Source: an uncultured Acetatifactor sp. (GTDB taxonomy: Bacteria > Bacillota > Clostridia > Lachnospirales > Lachnospiraceae). Taken from it: a stretch of DNA of 15,754 nt. A program made the translations under genes and the position numbers. Within the stretch, counting starts at the first letter, position 1. Every line of letters starts with the position of its first letter. Of the stretch, positions 1-7,970 are shown piece by piece. Location of the stretch: the NCBI GenBank assembly GCA_934402375.1, contig CAKRUB010000049.1, positions 1 to 15,754 of the forward strand, written 5' to 3'. The notes beneath the pieces are model-generated. The model saw only the letters and a list, made by a program, of their open reading frames with translations, did not search any database and was not told where the DNA came from.

Positions 1-69
1 ATTCCATTTTATGTCTCCCCCTTATCCCTGTATGAACTGTTTAAATGTCCATCATTCTATAATTGTAAA

Positions 70-996
70 TTATCCTTTATTCACCTCCATCAGATTCCGT
101 GGATGTTTATTTACGAGAATATCTCTCTGCTTATTATTCGATACATGAGTATAAATTTCCGTCGTGCTGATAGAGCTATGCCCCAGCATTTTCTGGATAT
201 AACGTATATCTACATCCTGCTCTAAAAGGAGGGTGGCGAAGGAGTGGCGGAACATATGAGGGGTAATGTGCTGTTCAATACCGGCAAGCCCGGCATAACG
301 GTTTATCATAAAACGCACAGACTGGTCAGATAATTTCCTTTTGAGCTTATTTACGAAGAAATAGCCGCAACAGGAAATATCAGCCTGAAAGGTTTCCTGA
401 TATAAAGTTAAGGCAGCGATTACCTCTGGATTTCCGAGCTGAAGAATTCTTTCCTTTGATCCTTTTCCGTAAATCAATACGGTGTGGTTTTCCAAGTCTA
501 TATCTGACGGCTTCAATGAACATAATTCTGAGATGCGCATTCCTGTGGCGAATAATAACTCAATCACAGCTATATCCCGAATGCAGCAATGAAGCTGCCA
601 GGTAGAACGGGCTTGCAGCTTCTGTGTGTAGAGCACCGACAGGAATTTTTGAATGGAATGAAACGGAATGGTTTTGGGAAGCAGTTTTGCTTCCCGGAAG
701 TGCACATCCAGTTTGTTAAATGGGTTTTCTTCCAGCAGATCCTTATATTCCATATAATGAAAAAAGGCCTTTAAGCTGGCAATTTTTCTCTTAACGGTTT
801 TGGGCTTGTACTGTTTAAGCAAGTCCGTGATATAGAGGTCTACAGCATTTTTCGACAGACAGTCCTGTTGGTTGCAGAGAGATGAAGCGTATTGTTTTAA
901 ATCAATTTTATATGCTTTTAAGCTTTTGGAATCCAGACGTTTCCGATATTTACAATATTCAAGGTATTCAGCAATATAATTATCTAAGGTATTCAT
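70..996 (-). CDS. Tyrosine recombinase (XerC/XerD-like integrase or invertase)
   Basis: This 308-residue protein is a phage-integrase-family site-specific recombinase that would cut and rejoin DNA through a tyrosine-DNA intermediate. The N-terminal part (about 1-90) matches the SAM-like core-binding domain and the rest is the catalytic domain. All expected active-site residues are visible: Arg154 in TGMRISEL, Lys178 in YGKGSKER, His247 and Arg250 in TPHMFRH, His273 in LGHSS and Tyr282 in IYTHV. Length is normal for Xer-type enzymes, so it appears intact. The start is supported by AAAGGAG eight bases upstream of the ATG, and a good promoter lies at 1025-1053. It is transcribed away from the two-component pair. 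No partner gene, phage gene or clear attachment site is seen, so it could be a stand-alone DNA invertase, an integrase of an element lying to the left, or a housekeeping Xer paralogue. The family is certain; the role is not. Confidence 0.93.
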   Translation of the reverse strand: MNTLDNYIAEYLEYCKYRKRLDSKSLKAYKIDLKQYASSLCNQQDCLSKNAVDLYITDLLKQYKPKTVKRKIASLKAFFHYMEYKDLLEENPFNKLDVHFREAKLLPKTIPFHSIQKFLSVLYTQKLQARSTWQLHCCIRDIAVIELLFATGMRISELCSLKPSDIDLENHTVLIYGKGSKERILQLGNPEVIAALTLYQETFQADISCCGYFFVNKLKRKLSDQSVRFMINRYAGLAGIEQHITPHMFRHSFATLLLEQDVDIRYIQKMLGHSSISTTEIYTHVSNNKQRDILVNKHPRNLMEVNKG

Positions 997-1024
997 GAAA
1001 AGATTCTCCTTTGTTTTTTAATAA

Positions 1025-1053
1025 ATTATGATTGTTTGCCTAGCATTTGTCTA
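1025..1053 (-). promoter_or_regulatory. Predicted sigma-A promoter of the recombinase gene
   Basis: Read on the minus strand, TAGACA (1048-1053) and CATAAT (1025-1030) each match five of six consensus bases and are separated by exactly 17 bases. The transcript would start about 20-25 bases before the AAAGGAG ribosome binding site of the recombinase. Confidence 0.6.
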
Positions 1054-1131
1054 TTAATTAACCAGAGGGGCGGGCTGGCAGCAGAAATTATAGCCACCGG
1101 ATTAGAAGCTGGTTTATTCAAGGGGGGAGAG

Positions 1132-1198
1132 ACAGTTATAAGGTTAAACGTTAAAAAAGTCGAAGAAACCATTAAAATAGGTTGCGATAGCAGTTATA
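1132..1198 (+). promoter_or_regulatory. Candidate LytTR-type operator repeats (CAGTTATA direct repeat)
   Basis: The eight bases CAGTTATA occur at 1133-1140 and again at 1191-1198, and an AACGTT core sits between them at 1147-1152. LytTR regulators such as AgrA bind direct repeats of the type ACAGTTA. The second copy lies between the -35 and -10 boxes of the regulator's own promoter. This suggests autoregulation, but the spacing is not the usual 12-13 bases, so this is a tentative call. Confidence 0.3.
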
Positions 1199-1210
1199 GT
1201 TAGCTATACT
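1182..1210 (+). promoter_or_regulatory. Predicted sigma-A promoter of the LytTR/GHKL operon
   Basis: TTGCGA (1182-1187) and TATACT (1205-1210) are separated by 17 bases, matching four and five of six consensus positions. The start point would be near 1217, giving a leader of about 45 bases before the ATG at 1263. An imperfect inverted repeat, TATAG-TTAG-CTATA, overlaps the -10 box. Confidence 0.55.
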
Positions 1211-1262
1211 TTAGATTACATATAGCGGTGTGAGGGCTGGTAGATACAAGGAGTGGACGCAT

Positions 1263-2003
1263 ATGGAAGAATGGGAAATAAGAGTTGGAATATGCGACGA
1301 TTGCATAGATGACATTGCAAGGATGGAAGATGCCTTAAGGAAAGGAGTGCAAAGCACAGGGCAGCCGATACAACTGAAGTGTCAAAGGTTTACGAATGGG
1401 GAAAAATTATATGAGGCGACCCGGACCGTGAAGTTTGACCTGTTGTTCCTTGACATAGAAATGCCCAAGTTAAGTGGATTTGAATTGGCAGAGAGACTTT
1501 GCATGGATCGTCCATCAACTCATCTGATTTTTGTATCTTCTCATGAAAGCTTTGTTTTTGATGCCCCGGAATATATGCCGCTATGGTTTGTACGCAAGAG
1601 TAATCTGGAAAAGGATATGTTCCGGGCACTGAGGAAATATTTACAGATCACGGCCTCTACAAGGGTGAATTATCGTTTGAAGGAAGGATTTGCGTTTCGG
1701 GAGCTGCCGTTGCGGGACATTCTATATGTCGAAGGCACGGGGCACAGCCTCTTTATACGGAAAACAGATGGAACCTGTTTAAAGAAATATGGTACCCTGA
1801 AAGCCATGGAAGAGGAACTGGAGGGGCATCATTTTTTGCGTATCCACAAAAATTATCTGGTGAACCAGAAATACATAAAAGAAGTGGGAAAGAGAGAAGT
1901 CTATCTGATGGATGACAGTGTCCTTGAGATGGGAAGGGACAGAAGAGTAAAAATTCGGGAAGCAGTACTTCAGTACGAGAAGGAGTGCTATGGAGATCAG
2001 TGA
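1263..2003 (+). CDS. LytTR-family response regulator (AgrA/LytR type)
   Basis: This is a two-component response regulator of 246 residues. The receiver domain fills about residues 6-125: the acidic pair Asp12/Asp13, phospho-acceptor Asp64 in LFLDIEMP and the conserved Lys112 are all present. Residues about 140-240 form a LytTR DNA-binding domain, recognised by the DILYVEG and HFLRIHKNYLVN segments. The frame is open from a GTG at 1230, but I chose the ATG at 1263 because AAGGAG stands nine bases before it, while nothing like a binding site precedes the GTG. It overlaps the kinase gene by 14 bases, so the two are certainly one operon and presumably partners. Family members control quorum sensing, bacteriocins, cell-wall or surface functions; the targets here are unknown. 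No peptide-signal gene such as agrD is seen nearby. Confidence 0.93.
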   Translation: MEEWEIRVGICDDCIDDIARMEDALRKGVQSTGQPIQLKCQRFTNGEKLYEATRTVKFDLLFLDIEMPKLSGFELAERLCMDRPSTHLIFVSSHESFVFDAPEYMPLWFVRKSNLEKDMFRALRKYLQITASTRVNYRLKEGFAFRELPLRDILYVEGTGHSLFIRKTDGTCLKKYGTLKAMEEELEGHHFLRIHKNYLVNQKYIKEVGKREVYLMDDSVLEMGRDRRVKIREAVLQYEKECYGDQ

Positions 2004-3291
2004 ATATGTGATAAATGCTGCGTCTGCGATCGTGGCGATGGAATATATAGATTATGGGTTTCAAAAGAAATACCGTGGCGCCAGAAGGTGGATTTACTTT
2101 GCCATAGGCTGTATCGCTTATTTTCTTACAGTTACGACATTGAATTGGGTAATAGATTTTGAAAGTGTGCTGGGCTTCTTTTATGGATTTGTGCTGGTCG
2201 TTTATGCATTTTTGGCATTGGAGGGCAAGGCGCAGGATTTTCTGATGGCGGGAGTCCTGTGGGTATTGATTGCGATGTTCAGCACCTATGCGATTTTTAG
2301 TGTTCTTGGAATTGTTTCGGGGAAAAATTTGCAGGAAATGCTGCAGATTAACGGAGACCTGTTATTCTATGCATCTTTAGTTGCCTTAGTGGTGAAGTTT
2401 TCAATGGGAAAAATTGTCACTGCATTATTGCGTAAGCAGACCGGATTTCATAAAAGGGAGAATTGGATTGTAGCCGGTGCTTTTATGTTAATGACGCTTC
2501 TGGCAATGGGATTATTTTGCCTCGAAGTGGGGGATTTAGGGCGTTCTGAGAGACAGTGGCTGACCATAGGAATACTGGTAGACGAAACGGGTATTGTCGT
2601 GTTTTTGGTGGAAATTTATCACCGGTTAGGAAAATATCAGCAAAAGGAATTGGAGAAGCAGTATCGGGAGAAGAGGGAGGAAGAACGAAAGGAAGGACTT
2701 CTGGATATGTACCGGGTTGGCAGGGAAATCAATCATTGGCGACATGATATGCAGGGAGCATTGGGCGTATTGTATCGCATGCAGAAGAACGGGAAGTATG
2801 AAGAAGTAGAAAACTATATGGAAAAGCTGTATGGCGATCTGAAGAATTATCCGGAATTGCCGCAGGATACAGGGAATGAGGGCTTGGACGCTGCGCTGAT
2901 GAAGACGATCCCGAAGTGCAGGGAGAAGGGCATTCACTTTTGTTATGTCGTGTTGGGAAAGCCATGGAAAATAGACAGTATGGTATTGGGGAATCTTATG
3001 GATAATCTGCTGAGTAATGGAATGGAAGCTTGTTTCAAGGTGAATGGAACAAAAGAAATGGAGCTGATGGTGCGGTCGTTGGATACCGGATTGGAGATTT
3101 ATTTGGAGAACAGCATCGAGGAGTCAGTGATGGCGCACAATCCCAAACTTACCAGCTGCAAGCCGGAAAAGGAAAAGCATGGTTTTGGAATGGAGAGTAT
3201 CTATCACATTGTAGAAGAGTATGAGGGGACTTACGAATACTGGGAGGAAGAAAAGGCATTCTGCCAGAGGATCTATTTAAGCTATAAGTAG
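1990..3291 (+). CDS. GHKL-domain sensor histidine kinase (AgrC-like)
   Basis: This 433-residue membrane kinase should sense a signal and phosphorylate the upstream LytTR regulator. The N-terminal half (about residues 1-210) holds five to six hydrophobic segments, as expected for AgrC-type peptide sensors. A charged coiled-coil linker follows (about 212-240). The phospho-acceptor is probably His252 in WRHDMQ. The ATP-binding part is of the GHKL type, with the N box GNLMDNLLSNGMEAC (about 334-348) and the glycine motif KHGFGMES (about 397-404). Length is typical. AAGGAG precedes the ATG, which lies inside the end of the regulator gene, pointing to translational coupling. No terminator is visible after it, so some transcription may run into the sugar-nucleotide genes. 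The sensed ligand cannot be inferred. Confidence 0.92.
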   Translation: MEISEYVINAASAIVAMEYIDYGFQKKYRGARRWIYFAIGCIAYFLTVTTLNWVIDFESVLGFFYGFVLVVYAFLALEGKAQDFLMAGVLWVLIAMFSTYAIFSVLGIVSGKNLQEMLQINGDLLFYASLVALVVKFSMGKIVTALLRKQTGFHKRENWIVAGAFMLMTLLAMGLFCLEVGDLGRSERQWLTIGILVDETGIVVFLVEIYHRLGKYQQKELEKQYREKREEERKEGLLDMYRVGREINHWRHDMQGALGVLYRMQKNGKYEEVENYMEKLYGDLKNYPELPQDTGNEGLDAALMKTIPKCREKGIHFCYVVLGKPWKIDSMVLGNLMDNLLSNGMEACFKVNGTKEMELMVRSLDTGLEIYLENSIEESVMAHNPKLTSCKPEKEKHGFGMESIYHIVEEYEGTYEYWEEEKAFCQRIYLSYK

Positions 3292-3323
3292 AATAAAGGA
3301 ATTTAGAGATCCTATGCAAATGC

Positions 3324-3352
3324 TTGAGGAGATAAGCGAAATAATATATAAT
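3324..3352 (+). promoter_or_regulatory. Predicted strong sigma-A promoter upstream of the GDP-mannose genes
   Basis: TTGAGG (3324-3329) and a perfect TATAAT (3347-3352) are separated by 17 bases. The start would be near 3359, leaving a leader of about 68 bases before the ATG at 3427, with GAGGAA at 3413-3418 as ribosome binding site. I see no LytTR-like repeat here. Confidence 0.65.
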
Positions 3353-3426
3353 GATTCAAACACATAAAAAGCGTTGCATGGACAAGTCTTTTCCGGAACA
3401 CTAAGAAAGAACGAGGAATTAAAATA

Positions 3427-4464
3427 ATGAAAAAAGCATTGATTACCGGTATCACCGGACAAGATGGATCATATCTGGCGGAGTTTCTGCTGGAGAAGGG
3501 GTATGAGGTACATGGAATTACCCGCCGTGCGTCGATTGCAAATACGGCAAGGATTGATCATCTGATTGCGAAAAATGCAATTACGCTCCACGATGGGGAT
3601 CTCACGGATACGGCGTCCCTGACGAATATTATTGCAAAGGTTCGCCCTGATGAAATTTATAATCTGGCGGCACAGTCCCATGTGCAGGTGTCCTTTGATG
3701 TGCCGGAGTATTCCGGGGACGTGGATGCCATTGGCGTGCTCCGTATCCTTGAAGCGATCCGTATTCTCGGGCTTGAGAAGAAGACGAAGTTTTATCAGGC
3801 GTCGACATCCGAATTGTACGGTAAAGTAGAGGAAGTGCCGCAGAAGGAGACCACGCCGTTCCATCCTTACAGCCCCTATGCGGTTGCAAAGCAGTACGGT
3901 TTCTGGATCACAAAGGAATACCGCGAGGCCTATGGAATGTTTGCGGTCAACGGCATTCTGTTTAATCATGAATCCGAGAGACGCGGCGAGAACTTTGTGA
4001 CGAGAAAGATCACGTTGGCAGCAGGCAGGATTGCGGAGGGGCTGCAGGATCATCTCGAGCTTGGAAATATGGATTCGTTGCGTGACTGGGGCTATGCAAA
4101 GGATTATGTGGAGTGCATGTGGATGATCCTTCAGCACGACATGCCTGAGGACTTTGTCATTGCAACCGGTGAACAGCATACCGTGAGGGATTTCACGGAG
4201 CGGGCTTTCAGGGCAAATGGCATCGAGCTCCGGTGGGAGGGTACGGGCATAGACGAGAAGGGATATGACAAGGCAACCGGAAAGATGCTGGTGTGTGTAA
4301 ATCCCCAGTGGTTCCGCCCGACGGATGTGGATAACCTCTGGGGTGATCCGACTAAGGCGAAGACGGTGCTGGGCTGGAATCCCCAGAAGACCCCTTATGC
4401 CGAACTTGTCGAGATCATGGCAAAGCACGACAGAGCGCTTGCAAAGCGGGAGAAAGGAATATGA
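3427..4464 (+). CDS. gmd: GDP-mannose 4,6-dehydratase
   Basis: The enzyme converts GDP-D-mannose to GDP-4-keto-6-deoxy-D-mannose, the branch point to GDP-fucose, GDP-rhamnose and related 6-deoxy sugars used in surface glycans. At 345 residues it has the normal length for an extended short-chain dehydrogenase. The NADP-binding glycine motif is GITGQDG (8-14). The catalytic set is Thr127 and Glu129 in STSELYG with Tyr151 and Lys155 in YAVAK, and the family signature FNHES with [12 protein letters not shown] follows. The ATG is eight bases after GAGGAA. The stop overlaps the next start in an ATGA, so it is translationally coupled to the GDP-mannose-forming enzyme that supplies its substrate. No GDP-fucose synthase (fcl/wcaG) or GDP-rhamnose reductase is found nearby, so the final sugar is unknown. 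Confidence 0.96.
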   Translation: MKKALITGITGQDGSYLAEFLLEKGYEVHGITRRASIANTARIDHLIAKNAITLHDGDLTDTASLTNIIAKVRPDEIYNLAAQSHVQVSFDVPEYSGDVDAIGVLRILEAIRILGLEKKTKFYQASTSELYGKVEEVPQKETTPFHPYSPYAVAKQYGFWITKEYREAYGMFAVNGILFNHESERRGENFVTRKITLAAGRIAEGLQDHLELGNMDSLRDWGYAKDYVECMWMILQHDMPEDFVIATGEQHTVRDFTERAFRANGIELRWEGTGIDEKGYDKATGKMLVCVNPQWFRPTDVDNLWGDPTKAKTVLGWNPQKTPYAELVEIMAKHDRALAKREKGI

Positions 4465-5783
4465 ATATCATTCTGTTGTCCGGCGGCTCCGGGCAGAGAT
4501 TATGGCCCTTGTCAAACAACGTCCGTTCCAAACAGTTTCTCAAGGTTCTGAAGAACGAGGACGGAGAAGCGGAATCCATGGTGCAGAGGGTCTACCGGCA
4601 GATTACCACGGTTGACCCTGAGGCAGAGGTTACGATTGCGACCGGCAGGAAGCAGGTCAGCATGATACGGAACCAGCTGGAGAATAAAGTGAATATATGT
4701 GTCGAACCGGATCGCAGGGATACTTTTCCGGCGATTTGTCTTGCTGCCGCATACCTTCATGATGAAAAGAGTGTCAGCCGGGATGAGGCAGTTGTGGTGT
4801 GCCCGGTTGATCCTTATGTGGAAAATTCGTATTTTGAGGCATTGAGGGAGCTGGCGTCACTGGCTGCAAAGGGCGATGCAGACATGAGCCTTCTGGGAAT
4901 TGAGCCGACTTATCCCAGCGAGAAGTACGGTTACATTATCCCGGAGTCGAAGGAGCGGGTCAGCGCGGTCAGAACCTTCCGGGAGAAGCCGGATGAAGAG
5001 ACGGCGCGGGAATATCTGGAACAGGGAGCGCTTTGGAATGGAGGCGCCTTTGCCTTCCGTCTCGGGTATCTGCTGGATAAGGCGCATGAACTGATGAGCT
5101 TTGAGGATTACCGGGATCTTTATGCGCATTATGCCGACCAGAAGAAAATCAGCTTTGACTATGCGGTGGTAGAGAAGGAAAAGAGCATACAGGTGCTTCG
5201 TTATTGCGGTTCGTGGAAGGATCTTGGAACGTGGAATACCCTGACTGAGGCAATGGAAAATAATGCGGTTGGCAATGTTACCATGAATGACACCTGTGCC
5301 GATACGCATGTGGTGAACGAGCTGAACATTCCGATACTTTGCATGGGATGTAAGAGTATGGTCATAGCGGCGAGCGGCGATGGGATTATTGTTTCCGATA
5401 AAGGACAAAGCTCCTATATTAAGCCTTATGTGGACAAGCTTGCGGGACCGGTGATGTATGCTGAAAAATCATGGGGGAGCTTTACCGTCCTGGATGTGCA
5501 GAACGACAGCATGACGATAAAGGTAGAGCTTCTGCCCGGGCATCGGCTGCATTATCACAGCCATGAACACAGGGATGAGGTGTGGACGGTTATGAGCGGT
5601 GAGGGACGGGTTATCCTTGATGGTGAGGAGCGTAGCGTTCATGCAGGAAGTGTTGTGACTATGCCGGCGGGCTGCAGGCACACAATCATTGCAGATACAA
5701 AGCTCAGCGTGATCGAGGTGCAGCTTGGCACGGACATCAATGTGGCGGATAAGCAGAAATATGATCTGGATTTTGAGAAATAA
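4461..5783 (+). CDS. manC: Mannose-1-phosphate guanylyltransferase with C-terminal cupin (ManC/CpsB type)
   Basis: This protein of 440 residues makes GDP-mannose from mannose-1-phosphate and GTP. The nucleotidyltransferase domain carries the signature [11 protein letters not shown] (8-18) with Lys24 in the following SKQF, then FREKP (173-177) and WNGGAF (192-197). The C-terminal part from about residue 333 is a cupin with clustered histidines (HYHSHEH, 364-370), which in type II enzymes gives phosphomannose isomerase activity; whether it is active here cannot be told. It is slightly shorter than the 465-480 residues of many bifunctional members. It overlaps gmd by four bases, and GAAAGGA inside gmd serves as its binding site. 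No phosphomannomutase gene is nearby, so mannose-1-phosphate must come from elsewhere. Its last two codons and stop lie inside the shared palindromic terminator. Confidence 0.95.
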   Translation: MNIILLSGGSGQRLWPLSNNVRSKQFLKVLKNEDGEAESMVQRVYRQITTVDPEAEVTIATGRKQVSMIRNQLENKVNICVEPDRRDTFPAICLAAAYLHDEKSVSRDEAVVVCPVDPYVENSYFEALRELASLAAKGDADMSLLGIEPTYPSEKYGYIIPESKERVSAVRTFREKPDEETAREYLEQGALWNGGAFAFRLGYLLDKAHELMSFEDYRDLYAHYADQKKISFDYAVVEKEKSIQVLRYCGSWKDLGTWNTLTEAMENNAVGNVTMNDTCADTHVVNELNIPILCMGCKSMVIAASGDGIIVSDKGQSSYIKPYVDKLAGPVMYAEKSWGSFTVLDVQNDSMTIKVELLPGHRLHYHSHEHRDEVWTVMSGEGRVILDGEERSVHAGSVVTMPAGCRHTIIADTKLSVIEVQLGTDINVADKQKYDLDFEK

Positions 5784-5816
5784 AAAAAGCGCCGGGGCGC
5801 TTTTTTTATTTCTCAA
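5773..5816. terminator. Bidirectional intrinsic terminator between convergent genes
   Basis: A perfect 21-base inverted repeat (5773-5793 and 5796-5816) is separated by only two G bases. The centre AGCGCC-GG-GGCGCT is flanked by seven A on one side and seven T on the other, so it can terminate both the manC transcript and the minus-strand pseB transcript. The stop codons and the last Glu-Lys codons of both genes lie within the two arms. Confidence 0.93.
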
Positions 5817-6801
5817 GCTCTATCGTGTTGAGCAATTCTTTTATTTCTTCTACCGTGAGCCATTGTGTATTGTTTCCGGAGCTGTAAGAGAAGCCCTCCG
5901 GAACCTTCTTGCCGGTGGGAACAGCCCGTCTTGATTCGCTCCACACCATCTGGGGATATACGATAAAATGCTTGTCATATTCGTAGGTGTTCAGAGAGTC
6001 TTCGACAGTCACCATGATTTCATGAAGCTTTTCTCCCTCGCGGATGCCGACCTCAGGCATTTTGCAGCTGGGCAGCATTGCCTGTGCAAGATCTGTGATC
6101 TTGAAGGAAGGAATTTTTGAGATAAAGGTCTCTCCGCCCTTCGACTCGGCAAGCGCTTTAATCACAAGCTCCACACCCTGTCTGAGACTGATCCAGAATC
6201 TTGTCATGCGATAGTCTGTGATGGGCAGCTCGGTTCCGCCGTTCTTGATGATGTTGTGGAAGAAGGGGATGACTGACCCGCGGCTTCCTGCAACGTTTCC
6301 ATAGCGGACGATGGAGAAGCAGATGTCCTTGCCACCGGCATAGGCGTTGGCTGCAATGAAGAGCTTGTCCGAAACCAGCTTGGTACCGCCGTAGAGGTTG
6401 ACGGGATTGACTGCCTTGTCTGTGGAAAGCGCAACTACCTTTTTAACACCTGTATCCAGAGCGGCATCAATAACATTCTGCGCACCGTGGATATTTGTCT
6501 TGATCGCCTCTGCGGGGTTGTACTCGCAGGCGGGAACCTGCTTCAGGGCAGCGGCATGCACAACATAGTCAACGCCCTCAAAGGCTCTTTTCAGACGTTC
6601 CTTATCACGCACATCTCCGATAAAGAAGCGGAGCTTGTCAGAGTATTCCTTAAACTCGTTCTGCATGAGAAACTGCTTAAATTCATCTCTGGAGTAAATG
6701 ATGATCTTGGTAGGGTTGTAATTCTCCAACACATATCTTGTGAAGGCTTTTCCGAAGCTTCCGGTACCACCGGTGATTAAAATGGATTTATTGTTTAACA
6801 T
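5806..6801 (-). CDS. pseB: UDP-N-acetylglucosamine 4,6-dehydratase (inverting), PseB/FlaA1 type
   Basis: The enzyme removes water from UDP-GlcNAc and inverts C5, the first step towards pseudaminic acid and some other di-amino or 6-deoxy HexNAc sugars used on flagellin and surface polymers. At 331 residues it has the length of Campylobacter/Helicobacter PseB. The NADP motif is GGTGSFG (11-17). The catalytic residues typical of this group are Thr127, Asp128 and Lys129 in STDKA, with Tyr137 and Lys141 in LYGGTK. MTRFWIS and the GFSYSSGNN segment near the C-terminus also match PseB. GAGGAAG precedes the ATG closely. It stands alone: none of pseC, pseF, pseG, pseH or pseI is in the window, so its product may feed a pathway encoded elsewhere. 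A related inverting enzyme such as FnlA/CapE is a less likely alternative. Confidence 0.92.
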   Translation of the reverse strand: MLNNKSILITGGTGSFGKAFTRYVLENYNPTKIIIYSRDEFKQFLMQNEFKEYSDKLRFFIGDVRDKERLKRAFEGVDYVVHAAALKQVPACEYNPAEAIKTNIHGAQNVIDAALDTGVKKVVALSTDKAVNPVNLYGGTKLVSDKLFIAANAYAGGKDICFSIVRYGNVAGSRGSVIPFFHNIIKNGGTELPITDYRMTRFWISLRQGVELVIKALAESKGGETFISKIPSFKITDLAQAMLPSCKMPEVGIREGEKLHEIMVTVEDSLNTYEYDKHFIVYPQMVWSESRRAVPTGKKVPEGFSYSSGNNTQWLTVEEIKELLNTIELEK

Positions 6802-6837
6802 ATCTTCCTCGCTTTCAACTATGAGAAATCTTCTATT

Positions 6838-6866
6838 ACAATACCATATTGAGGGAGGGATGGCAA
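6838..6866 (-). promoter_or_regulatory. Predicted promoter of pseB
   Basis: On the minus strand TTGCCA (6861-6866) is followed after 17 bases by TATTGT (6838-6843); a TGTAAT three bases further on is an alternative -10. The leader would be about 30 bases, ending in GAGGAAG before the ATG. Confidence 0.45.
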
Positions 6867-6918
6867 TGGGGAAATGGCTGAGTAATTGTAAACAGATAAT
6901 TAAATTTGCAGAAAAGAC

Positions 6919-6947
6919 TTAAAATTTTATCACAAATGAGTTATACT
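6919..6947 (+). promoter_or_regulatory. Predicted promoter of the hydrolase-GNAT-DUF624 cluster
   Basis: TTAAAA (6919-6924) and TATACT (6942-6947) are 17 bases apart. The start would lie near 6954, about 45 bases before the ATG at 6999. It stands back to back with the pseB promoter. Confidence 0.5.
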
Positions 6948-6998
6948 GGCAGTAAGACTAATTGACAGACATATGGTTGGAATGCTGTGAGGTGAGCT

Positions 6999-7970
6999 AT
7001 GGTAAAGGAAGAATTCTATTACGACTCCAGAGATGGTAAGAGTAAGCTGCATGCCGTGCGGTACGCGCCGGATGATGCGGAGAATATCTGCTGTGTGGTT
7101 CAGATTGTGCACGGAATGGCGGAGTATTTCGAGAGATACGAGGAATTTGCGGAATTTCTTACCTCAAAGGGCTGCGTTGTCACGGGAGAAGACCATATGG
7201 GACACGGCAAGTCTGTCGCTGAGAACGGAAAGTACGGTTATTTCTGTGAGCAGGATCCTGCGACGGTTCTGGTGCGCGATGTACACAGACTGAAAAAGGC
7301 GACGCAGGCGCTCTATCCGGATGTGCCGTATGTCATCATGGGACACAGCATGGGTTCCTTTATTGTGCGAAACTATATGTTCCGTTATGGGACAGGCATC
7401 AGCGCAGCAATCATCATGGGTACGGGAATGCAGCCCCAGGCGCGCCTGACGATGGCGAGGATATTAGGCGGCATACAGAAGGTGTTCTTCGGACCGGAAT
7501 ATGTCAGCCAATTGATGGATAAGATGGCATTCGGAAAATACAATGACCGGATAAAAAACCGCATGACTGATGCTGACTGGCTCAGCAGAGACCCTGAGCG
7601 GGTGGATCGGTACCGCAAGGATCCGATGTGCGGCTTTGTGTTTACGGTCAACGGTTTCCTTACCCTGACAGAGCTGACGACCAGGCTGAACAGAAACGAA
7701 AATGTTGCCAGAGTGCCCAAGAACCTTCCAGTGCTGATGATTTCCGGTACTGCAGATCCTGTCGGAGATTATGGGGCGGGTGTGCGAAAGGCCTATGACA
7801 GCCTTAAAGGGGTCGGCGTAAAGAATATCCGGCTGAAGCTGTATGAGGGTGCGCGGCATGAACTGCTCAACGAGACAAACAGGGATGAAGTTATGCAGGA
7901 CATCTACGACTGGCTGAAGGAAGTCGTATTGCAGGAAGAAGCAGATGGAAGTGAAGGACGGCGTGGGTGA
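6999..7970 (+). CDS. Alpha/beta hydrolase, lysophospholipase/monoacylglycerol lipase-like (S33 / Hydrolase_4 type)
   Basis: This 323-residue cytoplasmic serine hydrolase belongs to the group that includes PldB-like lysophospholipases and monoacylglycerol lipases. The nucleophile is Ser117 in GHSMGS. The family signature DHMGHGKS lies at 65-72, and an HG oxyanion motif at 38-39. The rest of the triad is probably Asp253 in SGTADPVG and His287 in GARHELL. There is no signal peptide or membrane segment. GAGGTGA sits just before the ATG. The following acetyltransferase gene overlaps it and a membrane protein gene follows, so the three are likely co-transcribed. A lipid ester substrate is an inference from the family; the true substrate is unknown. 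Confidence 0.88.
   Translation: MVKEEFYYDSRDGKSKLHAVRYAPDDAENICCVVQIVHGMAEYFERYEEFAEFLTSKGCVVTGEDHMGHGKSVAENGKYGYFCEQDPATVLVRDVHRLKKATQALYPDVPYVIMGHSMGSFIVRNYMFRYGTGISAAIIMGTGMQPQARLTMARILGGIQKVFFGPEYVSQLMDKMAFGKYNDRIKNRMTDADWLSRDPERVDRYRKDPMCGFVFTVNGFLTLTELTTRLNRNENVARVPKNLPVLMISGTADPVGDYGAGVRKAYDSLKGVGVKNIRLKLYEGARHELLNETNRDEVMQDIYDWLKEVVLQEEADGSEGRRG

Noticed and set aside
1230..1262. GTG start giving 11 extra residues to the LytTR regulator
   Set aside because: No binding site precedes the GTG, whereas AAGGAG is well placed for the ATG at 1263; the extra residues lie before the receiver domain begins.
3469..4428. Long minus-strand open frame (319 codons) opposite gmd
   Set aside because: It lies fully antisense to a clearly recognised enzyme gene, has no ribosome binding site and gives an unlikely protein rich in Cys, His and Arg.
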